A program made the translations under genes and the position numbers. The notes beneath the pieces were generated by a model. The model was not told the origin of the DNA and did no database searches. It was given only the letters and a program-made list of their open reading frames with translations. Below, piece after piece: positions 8,944-17,202 of a stretch of 64,000 nucleotides of DNA; the stretch's first letter is position 1; every line of letters begins with the position of its first letter. The stretch is from Aldehydirespirator sp965200005 (GTDB lineage Bacteria; Actinomycetota; Acidimicrobiia; Acidimicrobiales; Aldehydirespiratoraceae), in assembly GCA_965200005.1 (NCBI GenBank), contig OZ241331.1:2480001-2544000 (forward strand). Direction: 5' to 3'.

Positions 8944-10186
8944 ACACGAGCCTCTGTGCGTTGAGACATCCCTCGAGGCACTCGCCGATGTAGTGACAGT
9001 CATCGTCGTCCATGGCATGGTTGTTGGGTAATATCAGTCCCCATTCCATAACCCGGTCAGCGTTAGGTAAGCCGCCTGCGGGTTGACGATGGGCTTGGTC
9101 TCTGAAGGCTGGTTGGCGCGTGATATTGCCTGTCCACACCATGCGAGTATCGATCCCTCGACTCTCCATCCACTGCTGAAAGAGCGATCGACGTATCCCT
9201 GAGTCGGCCCTGATGATGATCGGGAACATGTGCCAACCTGTGTCTACGCCCTCTGTTGTTCGAGGCAGGATGAACAGCTGACTGTACTGAGCGAAGTGTG
9301 AGCAGATGATCTCAAAGTTGCGTTTTCGGCGAGCAATGTTGACATTGAGTTTGTCAAGTTGCACCAATCCGAAGGCGGCGGACAACTCCGAGGGTTCGAA
9401 GTTCCAGCCGAGTTCGTCAAAAATGAAGAGGTTGTCGTACTCGAGATCGCCGTCGATCGTGCTAAAGAACCGCTTGTCGATGCCCTTGCGTGAACCAAAC
9501 AGTTGGATCTCTGAACGTCTTCCCCAGCGGCGCAACAGCAACGCCCTATCTGTCATCTCGTCATCATCGAAACACACCATGCCACCTGTTCCTGCGGCAG
9601 TGATGATGTGTGACAGTGCGAAACTTGTGAGGCTGATGTCACAGCGAGTACCGGTTGGAGTGCCACGCAGTGTGAGACCAAGAGCGTCACATGAGTCTTC
9701 TACAACTTTGAGTTGGTGACGGTCGGCAATGTCACGGATGGCGTCCCAATCAGGAGCGTTTCCGATCAGATTAGGCGCAAGGATTGCCCTGGTTCGGGGC
9801 GAAATCATCTCTTCAATGCCATCGACATCGATCTGGAACGTGTCTTGTGTTACATCTACAAATGCGGGAATCAGTCCACTGCGAATCATCGGTGATATAT
9901 CAGTAGAGAAGGTAACTGCAGCCGTGATGATCTCGTCACCAGGCTCAAGGTCGAGCACCTCAATAGCGAGATACAGAGCAGAACTGCCGCTATTGCACAT
10001 TACGCCTCGACGCTTGCCAAACAACTCTGCAACACGTTGTTCCATGGCTCTCACATTGCGCCCGATACGTAGAGCGGTCGGCCCGCCTCGCAGCACCTTG
10101 ACAACTGCCTCAATCTCGGCCTCATCGTGAACCGATCCCGCATAGTCAATGCGGCGCTGGGGCTTTGAGTTGCTCATCGAAGTCAA
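8942..10186 (-). CDS. DegT/DnrJ/EryC1-family PLP protein with His in place of the catalytic Lys (dehydratase-type)
   Basis: The 414-residue protein has the sugar-aminotransferase fold: MCNSGSSAL (phosphate loop), VEDSCDALG with Asp164, and SFALSHIITAAGTGGM where DegT aminotransferases have SFYPTKN. The residue that should be the Schiff-base Lys is His193. The same swap defines the 3-dehydratases ColD and RfbH/E1, which remove a sugar 3-hydroxyl instead of transferring an amino group. The start is TTG 10186 (TTGA overlap with the upstream stop) or ATG 10177. Upstream on the same strand are the AlbA-domain and SRPBCC genes, also overlapping. No nucleotide-sugar genes are nearby, so the substrate is unclear. 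Confidence 0.8.
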   Translation of the reverse strand: MTSMSNSKPQRRIDYAGSVHDEAEIEAVVKVLRGGPTALRIGRNVRAMEQRVAELFGKRRGVMCNSGSSALYLAIEVLDLEPGDEIITAAVTFSTDISPMIRSGLIPAFVDVTQDTFQIDVDGIEEMISPRTRAILAPNLIGNAPDWDAIRDIADRHQLKVVEDSCDALGLTLRGTPTGTRCDISLTSFALSHIITAAGTGGMVCFDDDEMTDRALLLRRWGRRSEIQLFGSRKGIDKRFFSTIDGDLEYDNLFIFDELGWNFEPSELSAAFGLVQLDKLNVNIARRKRNFEIICSHFAQYSQLFILPRTTEGVDTGWHMFPIIIRADSGIRRSLFQQWMESRGIDTRMVWTGNITRQPAFRDQAHRQPAGGLPNADRVMEWGLILPNNHAMDDDDCHYIGECLEGCLNAQRLV

Positions 10187-10986
10187 CTGGACGGGAGGCG
10201 GTCTCTTCTCACGCGTGACCAGTGAGTGCGGGCGTAGGCAATTGCTTCATCGGTGAGCAGTCTTCGTGTGGAGTTGCCGATGCGCACATAGAAGTCGGCG
10301 CGCCGCTCCCCTCCAGCCGGGTTTACGAACACCGGTTCGGGGTGAGCCAAGACATCTAAGCGGGCAATGGTTTCGCCGGTGATCCGGGTGAATGTGGTCG
10401 TGATTGACGATGCCGCGCTCTTGCCGATTGTGTGGTCGAGGAGGTCGGTGAGCCAGAGTTCGAAACGATCAAGATCGGGGCTTTTGAGGTATTCCAGATC
10501 GTCTTGAATGCCGACGATGCTGGCATCGTCAGCTACTCCGATTAGGAGTGTGCCGCCTCGAGCGTTGAGGAATCCAGCGATTGACTTGACGATGGCATGC
10601 TCGATTCGTGGGTCACGCTTGTTGGTGTAGCGGTTGTGACGGGCAGTTGCCTTGAACTCAACTTGAGCGCTTTCTCCTGCTTGTAGCAACGTAAACGTGT
10701 CGGCTCGGACTCTTGCACCGAAACGTGAGGCAATGGCGGCGTATAGGGCAAGCACGATGATCGAGCCGGCGATTCCGGCGATGACGCTGTCGCTGAAGTC
10801 GACGGCGCTACCAAGCGACAAGAGCGAAGCGACAGTGGTTCCCAAACCTGCACCGATGATGCCGACCAGGATTGTTGCGGCCCAGCCGACCTGAACACGC
10901 TTGCGGAGTACTACTTTGGCGACAAGTCCGAACCCGAGCCCTGCCAGGAGCAGGCCTAGCCAACCGAACCCTGCAATGCTCGTCAT
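10183..10986 (-). CDS. Membrane protein fusing a GlsB/YeaQ-like TM region to an AlbA_2 (Schlafen-type) domain
   Basis: Residues 1-88 hold three hydrophobic segments (6-24, 34-58, 65-85) with the glycine-rich pattern of the transglycosylase-associated GlsB/YeaQ family (LVGIIGAGLGT). Residues 95-260 form an AlbA_2 domain: VEFKAT at 109-114 (Glu110, Lys112), then NARGGTLLIGVADD, a common nucleic-acid or nucleotide-binding fold in regulators and Schlafen-like proteins. ATG 10986 overlaps the SRPBCC stop (ATGA). I know of no characterised protein with this layout. The AlbA part is likely cytoplasmic and tethered to the membrane. Confidence 0.75.
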   Translation of the reverse strand: MTSIAGFGWLGLLLAGLGFGLVAKVVLRKRVQVGWAATILVGIIGAGLGTTVASLLSLGSAVDFSDSVIAGIAGSIIVLALYAAIASRFGARVRADTFTLLQAGESAQVEFKATARHNRYTNKRDPRIEHAIVKSIAGFLNARGGTLLIGVADDASIVGIQDDLEYLKSPDLDRFELWLTDLLDHTIGKSAASSITTTFTRITGETIARLDVLAHPEPVFVNPAGGERRADFYVRIGNSTRRLLTDEAIAYARTHWSRVRRDRLPSS

Positions 10987-11483
10987 GGCTGCTCTACTCG
11001 TTGTTTGAACCGCGCCAAGTTGCCTCTCCAGATTCGTTTCAAGATCGGTCTTGCCATCCAGGCTCCTGCTGCAGCGCCCATAAACCAGGGGAACGATAGG
11101 TCTTCCTGCCAGCGCAGCTCTGTGTGATCCGCAGCGACTCTATGCAGCGTGAACTCGCCTGTGCCTTGAACAAGCCCGACATGACGCACCGCCATGAGAT
11201 GTGGTGCTTTCCAGGCAGTGATCTCCATCACGTCTGTAAGCGACAGTGGGCCAACCCGGGTGAGGCACTCAAACCGTATGCCCGTGCCACTGCGAGCCTC
11301 GCTCAAGAATCGGATCTCAGCCGCATCTTGCATCCACTCAACATGTGACGCGATGTCCCGCAACTTGGCCCAAACCCGTTCAACACTCGCCTCAATGGTC
11401 ACCGAAACAACAATGCCCCGCCAAGCCATCTTCTCAGCGTGGTGGCCGTGCTGATGCGAAGGCTCAAGCTCAGGCACGATCAA
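10983..11483 (-). CDS. SRPBCC-family (polyketide cyclase/START-like) protein
   Basis: The recognisable domain starts at VVSVTIEASVERVWAKL and continues through ELRWQEDLSFPWF to a C-terminal amphipathic helix (RGNLARFKQRVEQ), which is the standard helix-grip fold with a hydrophobic ligand cavity. Such proteins bind lipids or polyketides, or act as cyclases. The longest frame begins at TTG 11483; ATG 11429 (MAWRGIVV) sits just before the domain and may be the true start. It heads a three-gene minus-strand unit with 4-base overlaps. Confidence 0.75.
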   Translation of the reverse strand: MIVPELEPSHQHGHHAEKMAWRGIVVSVTIEASVERVWAKLRDIASHVEWMQDAAEIRFLSEARSGTGIRFECLTRVGPLSLTDVMEITAWKAPHLMAVRHVGLVQGTGEFTLHRVAADHTELRWQEDLSFPWFMGAAAGAWMARPILKRIWRGNLARFKQRVEQP

Positions 11484-11749
11484 GGTCTAGCGGCCACCAC
11501 CCCGTTTCGTCAGTACCGCCCCCCGTGAACGCTCACGTGACGAGTCCACACAGAAATAACACAGCCATCCCCAGCGCAAGAATGCACTTGTCTGGGAGTT
11601 TGCCCGAGCGACATCGTGTTTAACCTCTGGCGCAAGGGTCACGTTGCAGAGGAAAAGGCTGGCAGGCTGGTGCGTATGGCGGAAGGCATCTTGAATCGAA
11701 GCAATTCATGAAGGCAACTAAACCAAGTGCTCACTAGGCGGGAGTCCTG
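11484..11749. other. Divergent intergenic region without a visible gene
   Basis: This 266-base gap lies between the divergent SRPBCC and DUF418 genes and must hold both promoters. I see no convincing ORF or clear hairpin in it. Confidence 0.5.
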
Positions 11750-12886
11750 ATGGCTAAGTGGTCGGGCGGGCCGGTTTCGGGGGCGGAGCGGATTACTTCG
11801 CTTGATGCTTTGCGTGGTGTTGCGACTCTCGGCATTTTGCCTATGAATGCTTTGAGTTTTGGGTTGGTGTTTGCTGCTTATCGAAACGTGTCGGCAGATG
11901 GGATCCAGCAGCCCTTCGACTGGGTTGTCGGCGTGTTGACCTTGATCTTCGTTGATCAGAAGATGATGGCGCTCTTTTCCCTGCTGTTTGGTGTGGGTGT
12001 TGTGGTGTTCGCCGACCGCGCCCATGCGAAGGGTCGTCGGGTTGTGTGGCTTAGCCTGTGGCGCTTCGCTCTATTGCTGGGCATAGGCATTGCCCACACG
12101 GCTTTGTGGGACGGCGACATCTTGGTTCTTTATGCGATTTGTGCTCCGATCGTGTTGTTGGTTCGCAAGCTGAGAGCCCGACTGCTCATCGCCTCGGGAG
12201 TTGTGATCTCATTCGCTGGCAGTTTCGTTGCACCGCTAGTTCAGAACAGTTTGAGTGCTAATCGGCGAGAGCTGGGTGAACTCTGGTTTTCGGATGCCAG
12301 TGACATGTCAGACATGGTCGAAGGCTGGTTCCTCCTGGACTTCTTTGGGCGTGGCTTGGGTTTGATGCTGATCGGAGTCGGACTCTTTCGCTTGGGCATC
12401 GTCCAGGGTCACCGGGATGATAAGTACTACCGTCGCATGGCTCAGTGGGGTCTTGTCACCGGTACAGCGATCACGGCAGCGGGAATTGTGTGGCGAATTG
12501 TGAGTGACTGGTCCTCCGATTACGCACTTACAGGTCACATCCCGACAGCAATCGGAACGATTCCGATGGGGCTCGGTTACATGGCACTGATCATCATCTG
12601 GAATAGACGAAACGGACGCATGGTCGAACGATTCCGCAAAGTCGGCAAAGTGGCGTTAACGAATTATCTGACTCAGACCATCCTCGGCGTCGTCATGCTC
12701 ACATGGTTGTTCAGCGACGTAGACCTCAGCCGAACGATGATTGCTGTCTGGATTTTGGCCGTGTGGGTACTGCAACTGTGGTGGTCGACCTGGTGGCTCA
12801 ACCGGTTCCGTTATGGCCCATTCGAATGGGCATGGCGCTGCGCTACCTACCGCAGTTGGCAACCACTGCGCCACACAGTCACATAG
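11750..12886 (+). CDS. DUF418/YeiB-like multi-pass membrane protein
   Basis: The 378-residue protein opens with ITSLDALRGVATLGILPMNAL, the signature of the DUF418/acyltransferase-3-like membrane family, and has about nine hydrophobic segments. The C-terminal DUF418 part reads VGKVALTNYLTQTILG, then FRYGPFEWAWRCATY. Members sit in the cytoplasmic membrane and are thought to move or modify acyl or envelope groups, but none is well characterised. It is transcribed alone and converges with the LLM gene at 12924. Confidence 0.85.
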   Translation: MAKWSGGPVSGAERITSLDALRGVATLGILPMNALSFGLVFAAYRNVSADGIQQPFDWVVGVLTLIFVDQKMMALFSLLFGVGVVVFADRAHAKGRRVVWLSLWRFALLLGIGIAHTALWDGDILVLYAICAPIVLLVRKLRARLLIASGVVISFAGSFVAPLVQNSLSANRRELGELWFSDASDMSDMVEGWFLLDFFGRGLGLMLIGVGLFRLGIVQGHRDDKYYRRMAQWGLVTGTAITAAGIVWRIVSDWSSDYALTGHIPTAIGTIPMGLGYMALIIIWNRRNGRMVERFRKVGKVALTNYLTQTILGVVMLTWLFSDVDLSRTMIAVWILAVWVLQLWWSTWWLNRFRYGPFEWAWRCATYRSWQPLRHTVT

Positions 12887-12887
12887 C

Positions 12888-12932
12888 CAGGCCTAACGGT
12901 AAATCCGCACAGTGAACGGACATCTAGGCCTG
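12888..12932. terminator. Inverted repeat between convergent genes
   Basis: CAGGCCTA (12888-12895) is an exact inverted copy of TAGGCCTG (12925-12932), with a 29-base loop. It sits between the DUF418 stop and the LLM stop, where a bidirectional terminator would be expected. No T-run follows, so the function is tentative. Confidence 0.4.
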
Positions 12933-13901
12933 TCCAAAGACCGCTGATGCGAACAATCTAAGGCCTCGCATTGTGTGGGTGTAGTCCACAGTGTCGATCG
13001 TGTCGATACAGATCACCAGTTCGTCGATGCCCACATCATCAGTAGAAGTGCAAACCCACTCAACCAATCCGTCGATGGGCCCGACATAGGAGTGAATCCA
13101 CTCGTTCACTTCTCGCAGCAATGTTGGTGAATCCATCCCGATCTCGTTGGCTCTCGCGACAACTGCATTAGTCCGCTCATCGTCTGACCCCACCGGTTCG
13201 TCAGCGATGATCACCGTCGCTAGCCGACTAATGATGATCTCATCACCGTTGCGCCCGTAGGCATCCGCTCGGAGCCGTACTTCTCTGATAACTTCGCTCA
13301 CTTGGCGAGTCTGCGTCGACAACACATTCACCCGATCGGCATAGCGCGATGCCAACTCGATCATGCGAGCACCCTGCACACCTAGAAGCACTTCAGGGCC
13401 ACCAGACCTGACCGGCTTTGGTTCGCAAATCCCATTACTGATCTCATAGAAGTCACCCATAAAGTTCGTCCGGTCATTCGACCAGTATGAACGCAAGATC
13501 TGTAGTTCTTCTTCAAGCATGGCAACACGCTGTGCTGGCTCTAAGAACGGCAACCCGATTGAGCGTTGTTGCTCGGGGGCGTTGCCGGCGCCCATCCCAA
13601 CGATTAGCCGGCCACCGCTAAGCGAGTCGGCTGTGGCAGTGATCTTGGCGAACAATCCGGGATGTCGACGCCCGGCTGGCGATACGAGCGAGCCAATCCG
13701 CATCGAGGAGGTGCAGGCCGCCATGGCAGGCAGCATCGTCCAGGTCTCAAAGGTTCCCACGCCAGCATCCGCCTGGTGAGCGAACAAGTCATCTCCGATG
13801 TAACAGGCGTGATAGCCGAGTTGTTCGATCTCTTTGACCGCATTGAGATAGTCCTGAACGGACCACCCCCACCCGACAAGCAGTACCGACGCCAGCATCA
13901 C
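12924..13901 (-). CDS. LLM-class F420/flavin-dependent oxidoreductase
   Basis: The 325-residue luciferase-like TIM-barrel protein shows the expected GWGWSVQDYL start, MRIGSLVSPAGRRHPGLFAK and SGGRLIVGMGAGNAPEQQ (cofactor phosphate region), then VLLGVQGARMIELASRYAD. Actinobacterial members mostly use F420, and the LVSPxGRRHP motif is typical of that group. A paralogue with the same motifs is at 22306-23334. It is the last gene on the minus strand before the Rieske-type oxygenase, 115 bases downstream of that gene's stop, and may join the same catabolic locus. The substrate is unknown. Confidence 0.85.
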   Translation of the reverse strand: MMLASVLLVGWGWSVQDYLNAVKEIEQLGYHACYIGDDLFAHQADAGVGTFETWTMLPAMAACTSSMRIGSLVSPAGRRHPGLFAKITATADSLSGGRLIVGMGAGNAPEQQRSIGLPFLEPAQRVAMLEEELQILRSYWSNDRTNFMGDFYEISNGICEPKPVRSGGPEVLLGVQGARMIELASRYADRVNVLSTQTRQVSEVIREVRLRADAYGRNGDEIIISRLATVIIADEPVGSDDERTNAVVARANEIGMDSPTLLREVNEWIHSYVGPIDGLVEWVCTSTDDVGIDELVICIDTIDTVDYTHTMRGLRLFASAVFGQA

Positions 13902-14016
13902 GAATTCACTAGAGGACGCACTGCACCACCGACGCCACGATCATCGTTCTGACCCAGTACTGCTTAACCAAAGCGGCACCACCGTAAGAATTGGTAAGCA
14001 TTGGTCACGCCAAACG

Positions 14017-15279
14017 TCACCGATGGTCGGTGTCGAGATCGGCGGCGACGCGGATCGAGAAGGCGTGATGGGGTCGATCCCAGAACGGTGAGTAGAACCC
14101 GGTTTCTCGAACGGGTGACCGCCGGCCAGCCTGAATCGCTTCTATAACTAAGGTGTCCTCAGCAGCGGCATCCGAGAACAGCCGATCAACAGCGTCCCGG
14201 CGGTATGCATGCTCAGGCCCGGCCACATATCGATGAACCAGCGTTGCTCCGCGGATGCGGGTGCATCCGACCTGCTCGGGGAACTGGATAATTGGCGCCA
14301 CAAGGTTGGGCATCATTGCTATAGAGACGTTCGGGTACAACTGCACGAAGAAGCCTCGTTCCGGGCGGCGGCCTAACCCGATGTGTGGCAAGTCGATCTC
14401 GGGATATGTACCAGCGGCGTCGCTCTCGGCGTACGAGAAGCCGATGAGATCCTGGTCGCAGATGACCTCAAACAGCGGCGTGCCTTCTGCACTAACTCGG
14501 GGCACAGCGGGGCTCGCTGCGTACATGGCGTGTGTGAACGATTCGTGCAGGATGTTCAGGCAGTCATTCTCAGCAAACGTCTTCCAGTTGGTCTTAACAA
14601 CTGTCTCAAAGACATCGACGCTGCTGTCATTGCCGCCCGCACTGGTGCCGATGGGGCCGCCCGCACTGGTGCCGATGGGGTTGCGCGAAGTGCGCGCGAG
14701 GCTCAATGCCCCGATGTCAACCTCAGCCAGAAGAGCGATCAGTGGTGCTACATGTTCATCGAAGCTCGGCTTGTCCACGCCGGGCCAGACGTTGACGAAC
14801 ACGATCCCCAGCGCTTCCGCAACCTCAATCTCGACGAGCCGGCGGTGTTCTGCAGCTACCGCAGTGCTCCCGCCGGAGGGTGACCCGGCCCAATACGGGG
14901 CTTCAACTAACTTCCCATCGAGGTCGTACCGCCAGCCGTGATAGCGGGCTGTCAGCGACTCGGTGCCACGCCTCGTCTCGGTCAGCACAGGGCAACCGTC
15001 ATAGGAGCAAATGTTGTGAAACGCACGAAGTGTCCCCCGCTGATCTCGCAACACCGCAATGGGCACTCCCCAGACATCAATCGGGCTGGCGTCACCGGGG
15101 TCGGATAACTCCTCGGCAAAGCACACTGCTAACCAGTTGCGCTGAGCTATGAGACTCCGCTCGCGTTCAAAGAAGCTCACCGAAGTGAACGCACGCGACG
15201 GCATGGTGCGAGCAGAACCAATCGGTGCCCGGATCGCCGCTAACTCGGCAGCCGTTAGCAGTGGCGCACGACCAATCAC
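14017..15279 (-). CDS. Rieske-type aromatic-ring-hydroxylating oxygenase alpha-subunit-like protein with altered cluster ligands
   Basis: The 420-residue protein follows the ring-hydroxylating oxygenase alpha-subunit plan. The Rieske segment is FHNICSYDGCP...LTARYHGWRYD: Cys91 and His114 are present, but the first motif is Cys-Ser-Tyr93 (normally Cys-x-His) and the second is Ala111-x-x-His114 (normally Cys). Two of four 2Fe-2S ligands are therefore replaced; Cys96 is a possible substitute. The mononuclear iron site looks intact: NWKTFAENDCLNILHESFTH with His-x4-His, and EDTLVIEAIQAG later. A 24-base tandem duplication inserts an extra PIGTSAGG before the iron site. It precedes a GNAT-like and an MBL gene in the reverse direction. 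It may be non-redox, use a different cluster, or be decaying. Confidence 0.75.
   Translation of the reverse strand: MIGRAPLLTAAELAAIRAPIGSARTMPSRAFTSVSFFERERSLIAQRNWLAVCFAEELSDPGDASPIDVWGVPIAVLRDQRGTLRAFHNICSYDGCPVLTETRRGTESLTARYHGWRYDLDGKLVEAPYWAGSPSGGSTAVAAEHRRLVEIEVAEALGIVFVNVWPGVDKPSFDEHVAPLIALLAEVDIGALSLARTSRNPIGTSAGGPIGTSAGGNDSSVDVFETVVKTNWKTFAENDCLNILHESFTHAMYAASPAVPRVSAEGTPLFEVICDQDLIGFSYAESDAAGTYPEIDLPHIGLGRRPERGFFVQLYPNVSIAMMPNLVAPIIQFPEQVGCTRIRGATLVHRYVAGPEHAYRRDAVDRLFSDAAAEDTLVIEAIQAGRRSPVRETGFYSPFWDRPHHAFSIRVAADLDTDHR
14632..14679. repeat. Perfect 24-base tandem duplication inside the Rieske-type gene
   Basis: Bases 14632-14655 are repeated exactly at 14656-14679. It keeps the frame and duplicates eight residues (PIGTSAGG) just upstream of the non-haem-iron motif. 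The perfect identity suggests a recent event. Confidence 0.9.
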
Positions 15280-15288
15280 TGCATCACC

Positions 15289-16041
15289 TCACTCAGCGCT
15301 ACCAAAACTGCTGACGTCGTAGCAGTACCAGACGTTGAACTCTTCGAGACGGCCCCGATCCTTCTCAATGTCCACGGATAGCAACTCGAGCGCGCCTTCA
15401 ATCACATAGTCACCGCTGCTAGGCATGGTCAGACCCGTCCAGTCTTCCCATTCTGCAACCGTCCCCTCAAACACCATTGGCTCACGACAGATGCCGAGTC
15501 GCCTGGCGCCGCCACGAACTTGTGCTCGGATCCACGGGTCAAACGGCAGACCATCGTCGCGCAACCAATCAACATAAGTAGCGAAGGAAATCGTCGGATA
15601 CAGATGTTTCATCGTCGGCCGAACTGGAGCGATTAGATGTGACAGTTTGTGTTGGACACAGAGCCGCTGAGCCTCTTGCAGAGCGAACTGTGCCGCTCCC
15701 GTACCCGCATAGGCATCAGAAATCGCCACCTGAATTGCGGCAAGAGTCGTGATAGGCCGCTCACCGAGGCTGTCACGCAGACATCTGGCTAGCACGTCGT
15801 GTTCACTTGCCGGGAGATCCTCGATCGTGTCATCCCATGTGATCGGAACAGTGTTGACAACACCCGCCAGTTGGTTCGAGTCCATCAGATATAGCTGGAA
15901 CTCGCCAAATGCTTCAAGGATGAGTGGCCAATGCTCGTTCCAAACCCTGTCGTGCAGCATGAATTCGGGGAACGATCCCGACTCGATTGATTCGTAGGCT
16001 CCCAGCAACTCAGGTCGCTGAGCATGTGTGAAGGTCCTCAC
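15289..16041 (-). CDS. Uncharacterised GNAT-like (acetyltransferase-fold) protein
   Basis: The 250-residue protein shows a loose GNAT pattern: LYLMDSNQLAGVVNTVPI (beta strands), LAAIQVAISDAYAGTGAAQFALQEAQRL (position of the acetyl-CoA pyrophosphate loop and helix), then LIAPVRPTMKHLYP. The usual Q/RxxGxG/A loop is only partly kept (DAYAGTGAA). The start codon overlaps the MBL stop (ATGA, 16038-16041), so it is translated together with the MBL hydrolase. Its job is not predictable. It is likely part of the same minus-strand operon as the Rieske-type gene. Confidence 0.6.
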   Translation of the reverse strand: MRTFTHAQRPELLGAYESIESGSFPEFMLHDRVWNEHWPLILEAFGEFQLYLMDSNQLAGVVNTVPITWDDTIEDLPASEHDVLARCLRDSLGERPITTLAAIQVAISDAYAGTGAAQFALQEAQRLCVQHKLSHLIAPVRPTMKHLYPTISFATYVDWLRDDGLPFDPWIRAQVRGGARRLGICREPMVFEGTVAEWEDWTGLTMPSSGDYVIEGALELLSVDIEKDRGRLEEFNVWYCYDVSSFGSAE

Positions 16042-16856
16042 GACGGTCTCACCTCGGTCGTCTCAGGGCCAACACGCCGACGTCGCAAATAACTCGCAGC
16101 TATCTCGTGCAGGCGGTCAGCGCCGAACGGCTCCCCGTGCCCTGGCAGCACCAAATCGACACTCAGATTCAACAATCGGGTCATGGTTTCCCGATAGTCG
16201 GCGATGCAACTCCCCGCCAATTCATCAAGTAACGGCCCGTCATAGATGGCATCACCAGAAAGCAGGAGTCGAGAGTCACGATCCAAGAGCCCAATGCTTC
16301 CAGGTGAGTGGCCGGGAAGATGCAGCACCTCAAAGGCACGATCACCAAGATCGATGACATCACCGGAGTCGAGATTCCGAGTCGCTGCCGCTGGTCGGAA
16401 GGGCAACGAAAGATCGTTAACCCCAGACGGCAGTGCAGTCACAAAGCAATCAGGAATGTCGTAACCCACATCAACCATGTGATATCGCTCGACTATATCT
16501 AAGTCCCTTGCACACAAACTGTGTAAATCCGCCGTCGCCGTAGATGGGTCGACATTGCCAGCTTCGAGCCAGTGCAAGCACCGCTCATCGAATTCGTACC
16601 AGCCACCGGAGTGGTCGCCGTGAGTGTGAGTCAGAACCACCATCACCTGGGAGTGCTGGCTCAAGTGCAGTTGCGGGAGCAATGGGGCGAGCCCCAGCCC
16701 GGTGTCGACAACCAGATCACAGTCACGTCCGTTGATATGCCAAACGTTGCAGCGCAAGAAGTCCGCAACATGTGGCTCTCGAAACAGCGTGATCCGATCG
16801 TCAACCACATGCGCCTGCCACCACACACGGGCCAGCGGAAGTCGGGTTGTATTCAT
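16038..16856 (-). CDS. Metallo-beta-lactamase-fold hydrolase
   Basis: The 272-residue protein has the zinc motif HTHGDH with His77, His79, Asp81 and His82, then VLHLPGHSPGSIGLLD with the second-site His and a phosphodiesterase/glyoxalase II-like layout, LLSGDAIYDG and VLPGHGEPF. The family includes glyoxalase II, lactonases and RNA-processing enzymes. Size and motifs fit a small-molecule thioesterase or lactonase. It overlaps the GNAT-like gene by four bases and follows the small membrane gene at 16864. Confidence 0.85.
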   Translation of the reverse strand: MNTTRLPLARVWWQAHVVDDRITLFREPHVADFLRCNVWHINGRDCDLVVDTGLGLAPLLPQLHLSQHSQVMVVLTHTHGDHSGGWYEFDERCLHWLEAGNVDPSTATADLHSLCARDLDIVERYHMVDVGYDIPDCFVTALPSGVNDLSLPFRPAAATRNLDSGDVIDLGDRAFEVLHLPGHSPGSIGLLDRDSRLLLSGDAIYDGPLLDELAGSCIADYRETMTRLLNLSVDLVLPGHGEPFGADRLHEIAASYLRRRRVGPETTEVRPS

Positions 16857-16863
16857 GTTGTGT

Positions 16864-17112
16864 TCATGAGGCCGCTGCTGTCCATCGAAAACCGATTAGC
16901 GCTCCGGTTGCAACCAGAAACCAGACCGCTTCAAGGATCACAAATGGGAAGAACCCGATCATGATCGATGCCACACAAGCAAGCCCCGATCCGATGGCGT
17001 TCATTGCCTGATAGCGACGATCTGCTACCGCAAGCCAGCCACGCAAATTCAACACGAACGCGACCAGCAGGATGAGCACACCGATCGTGCCGATGACCAC
17101 CTCGAAACTCAC
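16864..17112 (-). CDS. Small two- to three-helix membrane protein, CBU_0592-like
   Basis: The 82 residues are mostly hydrophobic: residues 5-24 (VIGTIGVLILLVAFVLNL), 38-58 and 60-78. NLRGWL...RYQAMNAIGSG and the length match the small CBU_0592-type membrane family, which has no known function. It starts 91 bases from livG and ends eight bases before the MBL gene, so it may be co-transcribed with either. Confidence 0.65.
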   Translation of the reverse strand: MSFEVVIGTIGVLILLVAFVLNLRGWLAVADRRYQAMNAIGSGLACVASIMIGFFPFVILEAVWFLVATGALIGFRWTAAAS

Positions 17113-17202
17113 AGGCCTTGACCTTCTCCCCGGTACGCAGAGTCCGCACCAATAATCAATGGCTCAAGCACCGGAAAGTCCCGCAGGTATTGCCATGCAA
17201 GA

